Notes: a model not told the origin generated them from the letters alone. A stretch of DNA of 64,000 bases from an uncultured Bacteroidales bacterium (GCA_947168065.1 CAMVKH010000002.1:186001-250000), one strand, 5' to 3'; positions 37,108 to 46,038 are shown, counted from the stretch's first letter. Translations and numbers: made by a program.

Positions 37108-37416
37108 ATGTACGCAATCGTAGACATTGCAGGACAACAGTTCAAAGTGGAAGCCGGCAAGCAGATCTTCGTCAACCGTCAGGCTGCCGAGGTCGGTGCC
37201 GCCCTTTCTTTCGACAAGGTATTGCTTCTCGACAACGAGGGTGATGTCAAAGTCGGTGCTCCTTACGTGAACGGCGCAGCCGTGAAGGCGACCGTCATCG
37301 AGCACTGCAAGGCTGACAAGGTGATCATCTTCAAGAAGAAACGCCGCAAAGGCTATCAGAAGAAGAACGGCCACCGCCAGTATTTGACCAAACTTCAGAT
37401 CGAAGGCATTGCTTAA
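37108..37416 (+). CDS. rplU: 50S ribosomal protein L21
   Basis: Binds 23S rRNA near L20. The 102 residues start MYAIVDIAGQQFKVEAG and contain the conserved C-terminal FKKKRRKGYQKKNGHRQ, the family signature. The ATG lies 98 bases after the promoter, behind an AT-rich leader with a hairpin. Followed after 26 bases by rpmA in the invariant L21-L27 pair. Confidence 0.98.
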   Translation: MYAIVDIAGQQFKVEAGKQIFVNRQAAEVGAALSFDKVLLLDNEGDVKVGAPYVNGAAVKATVIEHCKADKVIIFKKKRRKGYQKKNGHRQYLTKLQIEGIA

Positions 37417-37442
37417 CTAACCATTAAAAACAAGAACGAGTT

Positions 37443-37712
37443 ATGGCACACAAAAAAGGTGTAGGTAGTTCCAAGAACGGCCGTGAATCACAAAGCAAAC
37501 GTTTGGGCGTCAAATTGTTCGGTGGTCAGATTTGCAAAGCCGGCAATATCCTCGTACGCCAGAGAGGTACTGTTCACTATCCGGGTGAGAACGTTGGTAT
37601 GGGCAAGGACCACACCCTGTTCGCACTGGTAGACGGTGTTGTCTCTTTCAAGAAGAAACTGGGCGACAAGTCCTATGTGTCCGTCGTCCCCATGCCGAAA
37701 GCAGAGGCGTAA
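37443..37712 (+). CDS. rpmA: 50S ribosomal protein L27
   Basis: Its N-terminus reaches the peptidyl-transferase centre. The 89 residues start [24 protein letters not shown], directly with the mature sequence, so there is no N-terminal extension needing proteolysis as in Firmicutes. [22 protein letters not shown] is the family core. It ends the operon ahead of an intrinsic terminator. Confidence 0.98.
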   Translation: MAHKKGVGSSKNGRESQSKRLGVKLFGGQICKAGNILVRQRGTVHYPGENVGMGKDHTLFALVDGVVSFKKKLGDKSYVSVVPMPKAEA

Positions 37713-37736
37713 GCAGTTTCACGCTTGACATCGATA

Positions 37737-37774
37737 AAAGAGAGGAAGACCGGACAGGTTTTCCTCTTTTTTTG
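37737..37774 (+). terminator. Intrinsic terminator after rpmA
   Basis: AAAAGAGAGGAA-type arm (37737-37747) pairs with TTCCTCTTTTT (37761-37771), followed by further T residues. It runs straight into the serS promoter. Confidence 0.7.
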
Positions 37775-37782
37775 TATATTTG
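37775..37782 (+). promoter_or_regulatory. -7 promoter element for serS-ruvC
   Basis: TATATTTG directly behind the terminator T-run, 23 bases before the serS ATG. Confidence 0.65.
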
Positions 37783-37805
37783 CGCCGCTATAAACCGAGA
37801 CAAAG

Positions 37806-39077
37806 ATGTTAACCCTCAAACTCCTCCGCGAGAATCCCGAATTCGTCATCGAACGCTTGCAGGTCAAGCATTTCGACGCCAAAGAAATCGTCTACCAAAT
37901 CCTCGATATGGACCGTCAGCGCCGTGCGGCGCAGACCGAACTCGACGCCTGCCTGGCCCAGCAGAAAGCCAGGTCCGCCGAAATCGGCTCCCTGATGAAA
38001 CAGGGGCAGCGTGCCGAGGCTGAAGAAGCCAAGAAAGCCGTCGCCGAACTGAAGGAGAAATCCAAAGCCCTCGAAGAGAAAATGGCAGAAGCGGAGAAGA
38101 AACAGCAGGAACTGGTCGTGCTGCTGCCGAATCTTCCCTGCGCGCTCGTTCCGGAGGGCCGCACCGCTGAAGACAACCTTGTCGTGAAGATGGGCGGTCC
38201 CGAACCGCACCTGCCCGAGAATGCGCTGCCGCACTGGGAACTCGTCAAGAACCTCGACATCATCGACTTCGACCTCGGCGTAAAGCTGACCGGCGCCGGC
38301 TTCCCCGTCTATAAAGGAAAAGGTGCCCGGATCCAGCGCGCGCTGATATCCTGGTTCCTCGAGAAGAACACCGATGCCGGTTACCTCGAATACCAGCCGC
38401 CGTACATGGTCAATGCCGACTCCGGTTTCGGTACCGGCCAGCTGCCCGACAAGGAGGGTCAGATGTATTACGCTCCGCTGGACGGCTTCTACATGATTCC
38501 GACGGCCGAAGTGCCTGTGACCAACATCTACCGCGACATCATCCTCAAGAAAGAGGATTTCCCGGTGAAAATGACGGCCTATACGCCCTGCTGGCGCCGT
38601 GAGGCCGGCTCCTACGGCAAGGATGTGCGCGGCCTGAACCGCCTGCACCAGTTCGACAAGGTGGAGATCGTCCGCCTCGAACTGCCCGAGAACTCCTATG
38701 CCGCTCTCGACGAGATGGTGGCCCATGTGGAGACTCTCGTCCAGGACCTCGGCCTGCGTTACCGCATCCTGCGCCTCTGCGGCGGTGATATGAGCTTCAC
38801 CTCCGCCATCACCTATGATTTCGAAGTGTACTCCGCCGCGCAGCAGCGATGGCTGGAGGTCAGCTCCGTGTCGAATTTCGAATCCTACCAGGCCAACCGC
38901 CTGAAGCTCCGCTACAAGGACGAGAATGGCAAGACCCAGCTCGCCCACACGCTCAACGGCAGCTCGCTCGCGCTTCCGCGCATTCTGGCCGCCATCATCG
39001 AAGACTACCAGATGCCGGACGGCCACATCGTGGTGCCCGAAGTGCTCCGCAAATACACCGGTTTCGACATCATCTGA
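37806..39077 (+). CDS. serS: Seryl-tRNA synthetase
   Basis: Class II synthetase charging tRNA-Ser. The N-terminal antiparallel coiled coil (about residues 30-100, rich in Lys/Glu/Ala) grips the long variable arm. The catalytic core carries motif 2 as CWRREAGSYGKDVRGLNRLHQFDKVE and motif 3 near the end as NGSSLALPRILAAIIEDYQ. The 423 residues are normal. The last A of its TGA stop is the first base of the ruvC ATG, so the two are coupled. Confidence 0.97.
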   Translation: MLTLKLLRENPEFVIERLQVKHFDAKEIVYQILDMDRQRRAAQTELDACLAQQKARSAEIGSLMKQGQRAEAEEAKKAVAELKEKSKALEEKMAEAEKKQQELVVLLPNLPCALVPEGRTAEDNLVVKMGGPEPHLPENALPHWELVKNLDIIDFDLGVKLTGAGFPVYKGKGARIQRALISWFLEKNTDAGYLEYQPPYMVNADSGFGTGQLPDKEGQMYYAPLDGFYMIPTAEVPVTNIYRDIILKKEDFPVKMTAYTPCWRREAGSYGKDVRGLNRLHQFDKVEIVRLELPENSYAALDEMVAHVETLVQDLGLRYRILRLCGGDMSFTSAITYDFEVYSAAQQRWLEVSSVSNFESYQANRLKLRYKDENGKTQLAHTLNGSSLALPRILAAIIEDYQMPDGHIVVPEVLRKYTGFDII

Positions 39078-39658
39078 TGGCCGCGCAGCAACGGATTATC
39101 CTGGGAATCGACCCCGGAACCAACATTCTTGGTTACGGGGTCATTCTCGTAGATAAAAAGAGCGTCCAGTACGTGGACATGGGCGTGCTGGACCTGCGGA
39201 AAGAGAAAGACCACTTCCTGAAGCTGAGCCTGATTTTCGAGCGGGTAGGGGCGCTGATCGAGCGCTACACCCCCGACGACCTCGCCATTGAAGCGCCTTT
39301 TTTTGGAAAAAACGTGCAGTCGATGCTCAAGTTGGGTCGGGCGCAGGGAGCTGCGATCGCCGCAGCCCTGCACCGCCAGTTGCCCGTGTTCGAATATGCG
39401 CCCCGCAAAGTCAAAATGGCCATTACGGGACGGGGTGACGCCTCGAAGGAACAGGTGAAGCTCCTGATGGAGAAAACCCTCAAGGTCAAACTCGACGCCA
39501 AGTTCCTGGATGCCTCTGATGCACTGGCAATTGCGATGTGCCACTATTACCAGCTCACCAGCCCGCTGACCGACACCAGCACGTCGAAAAACTGGAAGTC
39601 TTTCATCGAGGCACACCCCGGCCGGGTGAAGGAAGGTGAGAAGGCTGATAAAGGCTGA
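39077..39658 (+). CDS. ruvC: Holliday junction resolvase RuvC (193 aa)
   Basis: Endonuclease that cuts four-way junctions with RuvAB. The first catalytic acid is in ILGIDPGTNILGYG, the second in LAIEAPFFGKNVQSMLKLGRAQG, and the terminal acids in DASDALAIAMCHYY. The 193-residue length is slightly over E. coli RuvC (173) because of a hydrophilic tail. The start at 39077 gives the TGATG overlap with serS; an in-frame extension to 38849 would lie inside serS and is rejected. Confidence 0.96.
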   Translation: MAAQQRIILGIDPGTNILGYGVILVDKKSVQYVDMGVLDLRKEKDHFLKLSLIFERVGALIERYTPDDLAIEAPFFGKNVQSMLKLGRAQGAAIAAALHRQLPVFEYAPRKVKMAITGRGDASKEQVKLLMEKTLKVKLDAKFLDASDALAIAMCHYYQLTSPLTDTSTSKNWKSFIEAHPGRVKEGEKADKG

Positions 39659-39723
39659 AAAAAAGTGAACGATTTTTGCAAGGGCGATGTAACTTTTTAT
39701 TCTTCGCTCAGTCTAAGAAGCGT

Positions 39724-39731
39724 TACTTTTG
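39724..39731 (+). promoter_or_regulatory. -7 promoter element for the large OMP gene
   Basis: TACTTTTG, 19 bases before the ATG at 39750. Confidence 0.5.
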
Positions 39732-39749
39732 ATTGACACTACTTTTTTT

Positions 39750-42677
39750 ATGAAATATCGTCTCTTCCGAGCAGCCCTTCTGATGCTGCTCATCGCATGC
39801 GGGGCCTTGAATGCGCAGGCCCAGAACTATTCACTGAAAATTAAACTCCAGGACAAGACGAACGGCGAGCCGGTGGGTTACGCGACGGTTGCCTTGACGC
39901 CCGACGGCAAGACCGACGTGCTCAAGTACACCCAGAGCGACGAGAACGGTGCCGCCGAGATCAAGGGTATTCCGGCCGGTAAGTACAAGGTGGCCGCCAT
40001 CCTCATGGGCTATGAAACCTACGAGGAAGTGGTGACCATCAACAAGGACATCGACTTGGGCACCAAGAAGATGGCTGTCGAGGCCAACTTCCTCAAGGGC
40101 GCCACGGTGTCGGATGTCGGCAACCCGATGATCGTCAAGAAGGATACCATCACCCACAACGTGACCCTCATCAAGTCGGGCGACAACGATGTACTCGAGG
40201 ACCTGCTGAAGAAGCTCCCGGGCATCGAAGTCTCTTCCGACGGTACGATCACCGCCAACGGCAAGACCATCAACAAGATCAAGGTCGGCGGCAAGCAGTT
40301 CTTCCTCGACGATCCTTCCATCGCCAGCAAGAACCTGCCCGCCAATATCATTGAGAGCATCAGCGTCATCGACGAGAAGTCCGAGCAGGCCCAGTTCACG
40401 GGCATCGACGACGGGGAAGAGGAAACCATCCTCGACCTGGGTGTCAAGAAGGGCATGATGAACGGCTGGTTCGGCAACGTGATGGGCGGCGGCGGTTATG
40501 ACGTCCAGGGCAAGAATGCTGTCAACGACTTCCGTTACCAGGGTGCCGCCATGGTGGCCAACTTCACCGAAAGCGCCCAGCTCGCCTTCATCGGCAACGC
40601 CAACAATACGAACAACCGTGGTTTCAACGACATGGCCGCCAGCTCCATGGGTGGCATGCGCGGCGGCGGAATGCGTGGCGGCATGGGCGGCATGGGCGGC
40701 GGCTGGGGAGGCAACGGTATCTCCAGTTCCTACATGGCCGGCTTCAACGGTGGCTACACCTGGAAAAACAAGTCCGAGATCACGGGCAACGCTATGTTCA
40801 ACGGTAACGAGCGCTATGTGGAAGAAACGACCCACCGCGAAACCGAAGAGAAGAGCGGTTCCACGCTGATCGCTGACAACGACGGTTACGACCGCACCAG
40901 CACCTGGGGCGTGCGTGCCGGCGTCCGGGCCGACTGGAAGATCTCGCAGAACACCTCATTGCTCTTTGAGCCTAACTTCAACATCGGCTGGGGTGATTTC
41001 GACGAAGCAAGCACCTTCTCCACGGACCGGCAGACAGGCGGTATCATCCGGAAAGTGAATGACGGTGAAAGCAAGTCCTTCGGCGACAGCCACAACCAGA
41101 GCGCCAACGGACGCCTGCTGTGGCGTCAGCGCCTGGGCAAGCCCGGCCGCACCATTTCGGTCAACGCCCGCTACAATTTCAACAACAATGACATGGAAGG
41201 CTACAACCAGTCGACGACCCGGGTCCAGAACTGGTATGAAGACCTCCCCGCCGGCGTCACGACGACCGTCGTCGACCAGATGTACACCACCAAGTCGCAG
41301 ACGCAGGGCGCCAATGGCCGTGTGTCCTACACCGAGCCGCTGGGGAAGAATTTCTACATTGAGGCCAACTACATGTATAACTATACGTACAGAATCTCCA
41401 ATAAGGAAACCTTCGACAAGGATGCCGCCGGCAACTATACGGTGCTCGATCCGCTCTACAGCAGCCGCATCACCAACGAGGTGCACCGCCAGAACGCCGG
41501 CATCAACTTCCGCAAGCAGGAAGAGAAATACAACTTCACCATCGGTGCCAGCATCCAGCCGCAGAAGACCATCAACCATACGGCCAATGGTACCGTCGAC
41601 ACCACGCTGACCCTCAAGGTGATCAACTGGTCGCCGAACGCCCGTTTCGACTACAACTTCAGCGATGCCCAGATGCTCCGCATCAACTACCGCGGTAACT
41701 CGACGCAGCCGAGCCTGACGCAGATGATGCCGGTGCCCGATAATTCGAACCCGCAGCGTGTGACCCTCGGTAACCTCGACCTGAATCCTTCGTTCTCGCA
41801 CAACATGAACGTGATGTACAACTCCACGAGCATGAAGACCTACGCCTCGTTCAATGTCAACCTGAACGCCACCCTCAGCACGAACAACATCGTGAACGCC
41901 AGCTGGAACGACGCATCCGGCGTACAGTACACCGTGCCGATTAACAACAACAAGGGCGCCTGGTCTACCCGTCTCTTTATGATGTTCAACTCACCGATCG
42001 CCAAGAGCCGCTTTTCGATCATGTCGTTCACCAATGCCAGCTTCAACACGGGCGTTTCGCTGGTGGGCAACGAGAACATCGACAGCAGCGACCCGAAGTC
42101 ATATCTCAATCTGGCCAACTACACGCAGAATGACTACCGGACCGTGTCGGCTGGCGAAAACCTCCGCCTGACCTACCGCGACGACATTTTCGAGGCTTCG
42201 CTGGGCGGCGGCACGCGCTACTCCCAGACCTGGTACTCCATTACGACGAAGAACGTGAAGCCGACCTTTACGAGTAACGTGGAAGGCCGTTTCATGGCCA
42301 AGATCCCGAACATCCTCAATATCTCGACGGACGCGCGCTACACCTTCTATAACGGTTACAACGCGAATTACAACGATCCGACCCTTGTCTGGAACGCCGA
42401 GATCAGCAAGCAGCTGTTTAAGAATCAGTTTACGCTCTCGCTCAAGGCCTACGATATCCTGAACCAGTCGAAGAACACTTATCGCCAGCAGCGTGACAAC
42501 TACACCCTGGATACCCGCAACAACACCCTCGGCCGCTACATCATGCTGAGCCTGACCTACCGCTTCGGTACCTTTGGCGGCCAGCGTGGCAACCGCATGG
42601 GTCCCGGCGGCCCTGGTCGTGGTCCGGGTGGTCCTGGTCCTGGTGGCTGGGGTGGTGGCCCTGGAAGAAGATTCTAG
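39750..42677 (+). CDS. Outer membrane beta-barrel protein with carboxypeptidase-regulatory plug (975 aa)
   Basis: TonB-receptor-like outer-membrane protein. Signal peptide (ending ALNAQAQ, about residue 25), a CarboxypepD_reg-like Ig domain (KLQDKTNGEPVGYATVAL to about residue 110), a plug-like region (LLKKLPGIEVSSDGTITANGK ... VGGKQFFLDDPSIA), then a long barrel with many aromatic-rich strands (OMP_b-brl_3 type). Odd features are a Gly/Met-rich loop at about residues 301-325 (GGMRGGGMRGGMGG) and a C-terminal Gly/Pro/Arg tail of about 30 residues after the last strand YRFGTFGG. The start at 39750 begins the signal peptide. No SusD partner. Cargo unknown. Confidence 0.88.
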   Translation: MKYRLFRAALLMLLIACGALNAQAQNYSLKIKLQDKTNGEPVGYATVALTPDGKTDVLKYTQSDENGAAEIKGIPAGKYKVAAILMGYETYEEVVTINKDIDLGTKKMAVEANFLKGATVSDVGNPMIVKKDTITHNVTLIKSGDNDVLEDLLKKLPGIEVSSDGTITANGKTINKIKVGGKQFFLDDPSIASKNLPANIIESISVIDEKSEQAQFTGIDDGEEETILDLGVKKGMMNGWFGNVMGGGGYDVQGKNAVNDFRYQGAAMVANFTESAQLAFIGNANNTNNRGFNDMAASSMGGMRGGGMRGGMGGMGGGWGGNGISSSYMAGFNGGYTWKNKSEITGNAMFNGNERYVEETTHRETEEKSGSTLIADNDGYDRTSTWGVRAGVRADWKISQNTSLLFEPNFNIGWGDFDEASTFSTDRQTGGIIRKVNDGESKSFGDSHNQSANGRLLWRQRLGKPGRTISVNARYNFNNNDMEGYNQSTTRVQNWYEDLPAGVTTTVVDQMYTTKSQTQGANGRVSYTEPLGKNFYIEANYMYNYTYRISNKETFDKDAAGNYTVLDPLYSSRITNEVHRQNAGINFRKQEEKYNFTIGASIQPQKTINHTANGTVDTTLTLKVINWSPNARFDYNFSDAQMLRINYRGNSTQPSLTQMMPVPDNSNPQRVTLGNLDLNPSFSHNMNVMYNSTSMKTYASFNVNLNATLSTNNIVNASWNDASGVQYTVPINNNKGAWSTRLFMMFNSPIAKSRFSIMSFTNASFNTGVSLVGNENIDSSDPKSYLNLANYTQNDYRTVSAGENLRLTYRDDIFEASLGGGTRYSQTWYSITTKNVKPTFTSNVEGRFMAKIPNILNISTDARYTFYNGYNANYNDPTLVWNAEISKQLFKNQFTLSLKAYDILNQSKNTYRQQRDNYTLDTRNNTLGRYIMLSLTYRFGTFGGQRGNRMGPGGPGRGPGGPGPGGWGGGPGRRF

Positions 42678-43756
42678 AGGGTATCGTCCTCCTCTTCGAG
42701 GACATTGGAACCCGCATAGCGGCGCCATTTTTCCAGGAGCGCCGTCATATCAGAAGGGATCTCGCTGTCAAACGAGATCTCTTTTTTTGTGCGCGGGTGT
42801 ACGAAGCCCAGCGTCTTGGCGTGCAGGGCCTGGCGTGGGCAAAGGGCGAAGCAGTTGTCGATGAACTGCTTGTATTTGGTGTAGAGGGTTCCCTTGAGGA
42901 TACGGTCGCCGCCGTAGCGGGCGTCGTTGAAGAGGGGATGTCCGATATGGTTCATATGGACACGGATCTGATGGGTACGGCCCGTTTCCAGTACGCATTC
43001 CACCAGCGTGACATAGCCGAAGCGTTCCAGCACGCGGAAATGCGTGACGGCGTGCTTGCCCTGCGTCTCGTCGGCGCAGACGCGGAAGCGGAGCCGGTCG
43101 TTGGGATCCCGGCCGATGGGCGCGTCGATGGTACCCTCGTCGTCGGCGATGTTGCCCCAGACCAGAGCCCAGTAGCGGCGCTCGATCGTGTGGTGGAAGA
43201 ACTGGCGGGCAAGTTCAATCTGGGCTGCGTCGTCCTTGGCCACGACCAGCAGTCCCGAGGTGTCCTTGTCGATGCGGTGCACGAGCATGCCCATGCGCTC
43301 GTCCCCCTCGGGGTCGGGATGGACGCCCAGATAGTACGCCAGGGCGTTGACCAGCGTTCCGCTGTAGTTGCCGTGTCCCGGATGGACCACGAGGCCGGCG
43401 GGCTTGTTGATGACCATCAGGTCGTTGTCTTCGTAGACGATGTCGAGCGGAATGGGTTCGGGCTTGATCTCGATGCCGCGGCGCCGGTAGGGCATCATCA
43501 GCGTGATGACGTCGAGCGGCTTGACTTTGTAATTGGCCTTGACCACGCGGTCGTTGACACGCACGTATTCGGCGTCGATGGCGAGCTGTACACGGTGCCG
43601 CGAGGTGTCTTTCAGGTGGTCGGCCAGGAATTTGTCGACGCGCAGCTGCGCCTGTCCGCTGTCGGCGACCAGGCGGAAATGCTCGAACATCTCCTGCTGT
43701 TCTTCGTCTTCGGACAGGATGTCGGGTGCGAGGTCAAGCTGCAGGTCTTCGCTCAT
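42674..43756 (-). CDS. rluD: 23S rRNA pseudouridine synthase, RluD type (360 aa)
   Basis: An S4 RNA-binding domain (LRVDKFLADHLKDTSRHRVQLAIDAEYVRVND, about residues 37-68) precedes the RluA/RluD catalytic domain: NKPAGLVVHPGHGNYSGTLVNAL and the catalytic HRIDKDTSGLLVVAKD, then GRTHQIRVHMNHIGHPL. This layout fits RluD, which modifies helix 69 of 23S rRNA. Its stop shares the palindrome CTAG (42674-42677) with the convergent OMP gene. It overlaps the PASTA gene by four bases. Confidence 0.9.
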   Translation of the reverse strand: MSEDLQLDLAPDILSEDEEQQEMFEHFRLVADSGQAQLRVDKFLADHLKDTSRHRVQLAIDAEYVRVNDRVVKANYKVKPLDVITLMMPYRRRGIEIKPEPIPLDIVYEDNDLMVINKPAGLVVHPGHGNYSGTLVNALAYYLGVHPDPEGDERMGMLVHRIDKDTSGLLVVAKDDAAQIELARQFFHHTIERRYWALVWGNIADDEGTIDAPIGRDPNDRLRFRVCADETQGKHAVTHFRVLERFGYVTLVECVLETGRTHQIRVHMNHIGHPLFNDARYGGDRILKGTLYTKYKQFIDNCFALCPRQALHAKTLGFVHPRTKKEISFDSEIPSDMTALLEKWRRYAGSNVLEEEDDTL

Positions 43757-44550
43757 CGGGTGGCGATCTTGGCCTGGCTGGTGGTCAGCTTGAGATGGAT
43801 GGTAGTGCCCATGCGCACCGGGGAGCCGGCGCTGTAAGACGGGTTCTGGTGATAGACCACGGCGCGGAGCGTATCCTGGTAGTTCTGGACAGTCTCGTCG
43901 TAGGTGACGTTGCCCAGATTGAGGGAGTTCTCAAAGAGGTTGTCCTTGGCCACCGGCAGGGAGAAGCCCACCAGATAGGGGACGTAGGTATTGCTTTCAT
44001 CTGGGGAGAGGCCCAGCAGCAGGTCGACGGGGCTCTCGGCCTCGATTTCAGTGCCGGGGGCCACATAGCGGCCGGCAATGAACTGGTCGAGCACGTTGTT
44101 GGTGGCCAGGTCTTCGCGATACATCAGCCGTCCCACGGTCAGGCCGCTGGCCAGGATCTCGGTCTTGGCCTGGCGCAGCGAATAGCCCACGAGGTTGGGC
44201 ATCTTCACCATCTTGGTGCTGTGCGCGTTGATGGTGAGCTTGATGTTGCGGTTTTTCTTCACCTGGCTGCCGGGAGCGGGGTTCTGGGAGAACACGTGTC
44301 CCTTCTCCATCCGTTTCACATACACGGAGTCGGTGACTTCGGTGCGGATATGGTAGCGTTTGGCCACGATCTGGGCATCGGAGACCGACAGGTCGGTGAA
44401 GTCGGGTACGACGATGACCTGGTTGTGCCGGGTGATGGCCTTGAGGCTCAGCTGGGTGATGACGAGCAGGGCGATCATGAGCGCCACTGCCAGCACCAGA
44501 TTCCTGATGATCCAGCGTCCGATCGGTTTATTGTTCTGGTCTACTTCCAT
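43753..44550 (-). CDS. PASTA-domain membrane protein (265 aa)
   Basis: A short cytoplasmic start, one transmembrane helix (about residues 15-37) and three extracytoplasmic PASTA modules (about 45-112, 113-185, 186-260; VPDFTDLSVSDAQ, MPNLVGYSLRQAK, VPYLVGFSLPVAK are their starts). PASTA domains bind peptidoglycan fragments in Firmicutes kinases and PBPs, but here there is no kinase or transpeptidase domain. The gene is first in an operon with rluD, the ATGA of which overlaps its end, and this pairing is common in Bacteroidota. Role in the cell wall is likely but unproven. Confidence 0.9.
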   Translation of the reverse strand: MEVDQNNKPIGRWIIRNLVLAVALMIALLVITQLSLKAITRHNQVIVVPDFTDLSVSDAQIVAKRYHIRTEVTDSVYVKRMEKGHVFSQNPAPGSQVKKNRNIKLTINAHSTKMVKMPNLVGYSLRQAKTEILASGLTVGRLMYREDLATNNVLDQFIAGRYVAPGTEIEAESPVDLLLGLSPDESNTYVPYLVGFSLPVAKDNLFENSLNLGNVTYDETVQNYQDTLRAVVYHQNPSYSAGSPVRMGTTIHLKLTTSQAKIATR

Positions 44551-44557
44551 AACCCGA

Positions 44558-44632
44558 CAAAGTTACGAAATAATTTTGATAAACAAGTTTGAAAAAATAT
44601 TTTCAATTGTATTTATTATTGCATTATATTTG
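44558..44632. promoter_or_regulatory. Divergent promoters, PASTA-rluD operon and antitoxin gene
   Basis: Minus-strand TAACTTTG at 44558-44565 lies eight bases before the PASTA ATG. Plus-strand TATATTTG at 44625-44632 lies 30 bases before the antitoxin ATG, in a strikingly AT-rich stretch (44570-44660). Confidence 0.6.
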
Positions 44633-44662
44633 CAATACATTTTATGAAATTATGATCGCCAT

Positions 44663-44956
44663 ATGACTTCTATGACTATACGAGTGGACGAACAACTCAA
44701 GAAGAGTTTTGATATCCTATGCGATGAATTCGGGCTGAGCAACAGCGCAGCCATGAATCTGTTCATGAAGGCCGTGGTCAGGGAACGCAGGATTCCCTTT
44801 GAGATCAAGGCCGATTCTGAAGCTGACATCCGTCGTCATGGCTGGGCAGCCTTCTTGCGGATGCGGGAAAATGCGCTTGCATCTGAAGCCGCAGATATGA
44901 GTTTGGAGGAGATTAACGAGGAGATCAATGCGGTGAGAGATGAAAAAGGACACTAA
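44663..44956 (+). CDS. RelB/DinJ-family antitoxin (97 aa)
   Basis: Ribbon-helix-helix antitoxin: MTIRVDEQLKKSFDILCDEFGLSNSAAMNLFMKAVVRERRIPFEI is the typical DinJ N-terminal DNA-binding and dimer region, and the acidic C-terminal part (ADMSLEEINEEINAVRDEK) is the segment that normally wraps the toxin. The frame is intact. It overlaps the PIN-domain gene by 17 bases in the usual antitoxin-first order, but that toxin is broken (next entry), so this appears to be an orphaned antitoxin. It may still repress its promoter. Confidence 0.88.
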   Translation: MTSMTIRVDEQLKKSFDILCDEFGLSNSAAMNLFMKAVVRERRIPFEIKADSEADIRRHGWAAFLRMRENALASEAADMSLEEINEEINAVRDEKGH

Positions 44957-45279
44957 GATTTACGCAGTCATTGATACGAATGTCATCGTATCTGCTTTGA
45001 TTTCCAAGCATCCGGGTACCGCTCCGTTGACAGTGCTGGCAAATGTCTTTTCTGGAGACATCACCCCAGTCTTTAACGACGAAATCATCGAAGAGTATCA
45101 GGGTAGTACTCTCCCGGGAGAAATTTCATTTGAATCCACAAGATATCGATACAGCGTTATCGGCCATTACTAACTATGGCCTGAACCTCGAAAGGACGCC
45201 TGACGCCGACGAATCTTTCCCCGATCCCAAAGATCTCGTCTTTTACGAAGCAAGAGCCGGCAGATTAATACCGGATTGA
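44940..45279 (+). pseudogene. PIN-domain toxin remnant, frameshifted and 3'-truncated
   Basis: The first frame reads a PIN ribonuclease start, YAVIDTNVIVSALIS, with the first catalytic Asp, and VFNDEIIEEYQ. It should continue EVLSR but shifts at 45102-45106 (CAGGGTAG): dropping one G restores VVLSREKFHLNPQDIDTALSAI and later ESFPDPKDLVFYEA, with the PD acidic motif. So the gene has a one-base insertion in a G-run. It also ends about 30 codons early: after FYEA the sequence diverges to AGRLIPD and stops, where the inverted OMP fragment begins. This matches COG1569-type toxins. It is not expected to be functional. Confidence 0.85.
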
Positions 45280-45375
45280 GATTCCGGCGTGGACGACGGC
45301 AACCCGATAATAGTTGTCCATACCATTACCTGCTGCAATAACTTGTAGCAGCGGCCTCTCTGGACAACCCCGCCA
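45265..45375 (-). pseudogene. C-terminal scrap of an outer-membrane beta-barrel gene, inverted
   Basis: On the minus strand the frame from 45375 to the TAA at 45265 has no start and ends VVHAGISIRY, the same last eight residues (HAGISIRY) as the intact OMP at 46908-47618. Eighteen bases are identical between the two (45275-45292 inverted, 47591-47608). It overlaps the truncated end of the PIN remnant. The remaining intergenic DNA up to 45546 shows nothing else I can identify. Confidence 0.5.
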
Positions 45376-45546
45376 TCATGGCCCCGTTGAGCAGACAGAA
45401 CACCGTCATATGACATGTAGCGACAATGATCCCGGACAACGAATTTCGGGTTGATCAGCTACGACGCAACGATGATCCCTTGTTTTGCATCTACTTATTA
45501 CTGAATTGCTGTTACATTTCCGACCTTCGCGTGTTATATAAGTAGA

Positions 45547-46038
45547 ATGGCGAAAGACTATCTGACTGATGCATTCGTGCGGCTTCGGCAGAAGCTGAAA
45601 GGGATCTCCGGCGGGATGCTGCCGGATCCCGGCGGGGCGGAAGATGTCCTGCAGGACAGCTTCGTGCGGCTCTGGCGACGGCAGTATCCGATCGGATCGG
45701 AGAAGGAGGCTGAAGCGCTGCTGGCCCGGACAGTCCGGAATGCAAGTCTCAACGAGCGACGACGAGCGCGGACAGTTCCGCTGGAGAAGGATTTCGTGGA
45801 TGACAGCCCCGATCCCACAGACAGAGAAAAGGCTTACGCCGAAATGAATCGGAAAATTCAAACAGAACTAACAGAAACACAACGATACATACTGGAGGAG
45901 AAAGAATATGGTGGTCGAACACTGGAGGAGATTGCAAAAGAATTGAAGATGGAGTCAGCGGCTGTGCGAATGCAACTCTCCCGCGCCCGGAAAACACTGA
46001 GAGAAACCTTGAAAAACGCTTTGAAAGATGACCGATAA
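45547..46038 (+). CDS. RNA polymerase ECF-type sigma factor (163 aa)
   Basis: Sigma-70 family factor with regions 2 and 4. Region 2 includes DVLQDSFVRLWRR for -10 recognition, and region 4 shows LTETQRYILEEKEYGGRTLEEIAKELKMESAAVRMQLSRARKTLRE, a helix-turn-helix that contacts the -35 box. The N-terminus is somewhat short and GC-rich. It overlaps the following anti-sigma-like gene by 11 bases. No TAnnTTTG element precedes it, so it may depend on another sigma factor or itself. Confidence 0.85.
   Translation: MAKDYLTDAFVRLRQKLKGISGGMLPDPGGAEDVLQDSFVRLWRRQYPIGSEKEAEALLARTVRNASLNERRRARTVPLEKDFVDDSPDPTDREKAYAEMNRKIQTELTETQRYILEEKEYGGRTLEEIAKELKMESAAVRMQLSRARKTLRETLKNALKDDR

Noticed and set aside
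40650..40720. Glycine-rich repetitive stretch considered as a DNA repeat
   Set aside because: It is in frame inside the OMP gene and encodes a low-complexity loop, not a separate repeat element.
45376..45546. Search for a gene between the OMP scrap and the sigma gene
   Set aside because: Only short frames with stops; no promoter of TAnnTTTG form and no RNA-like structure seen.
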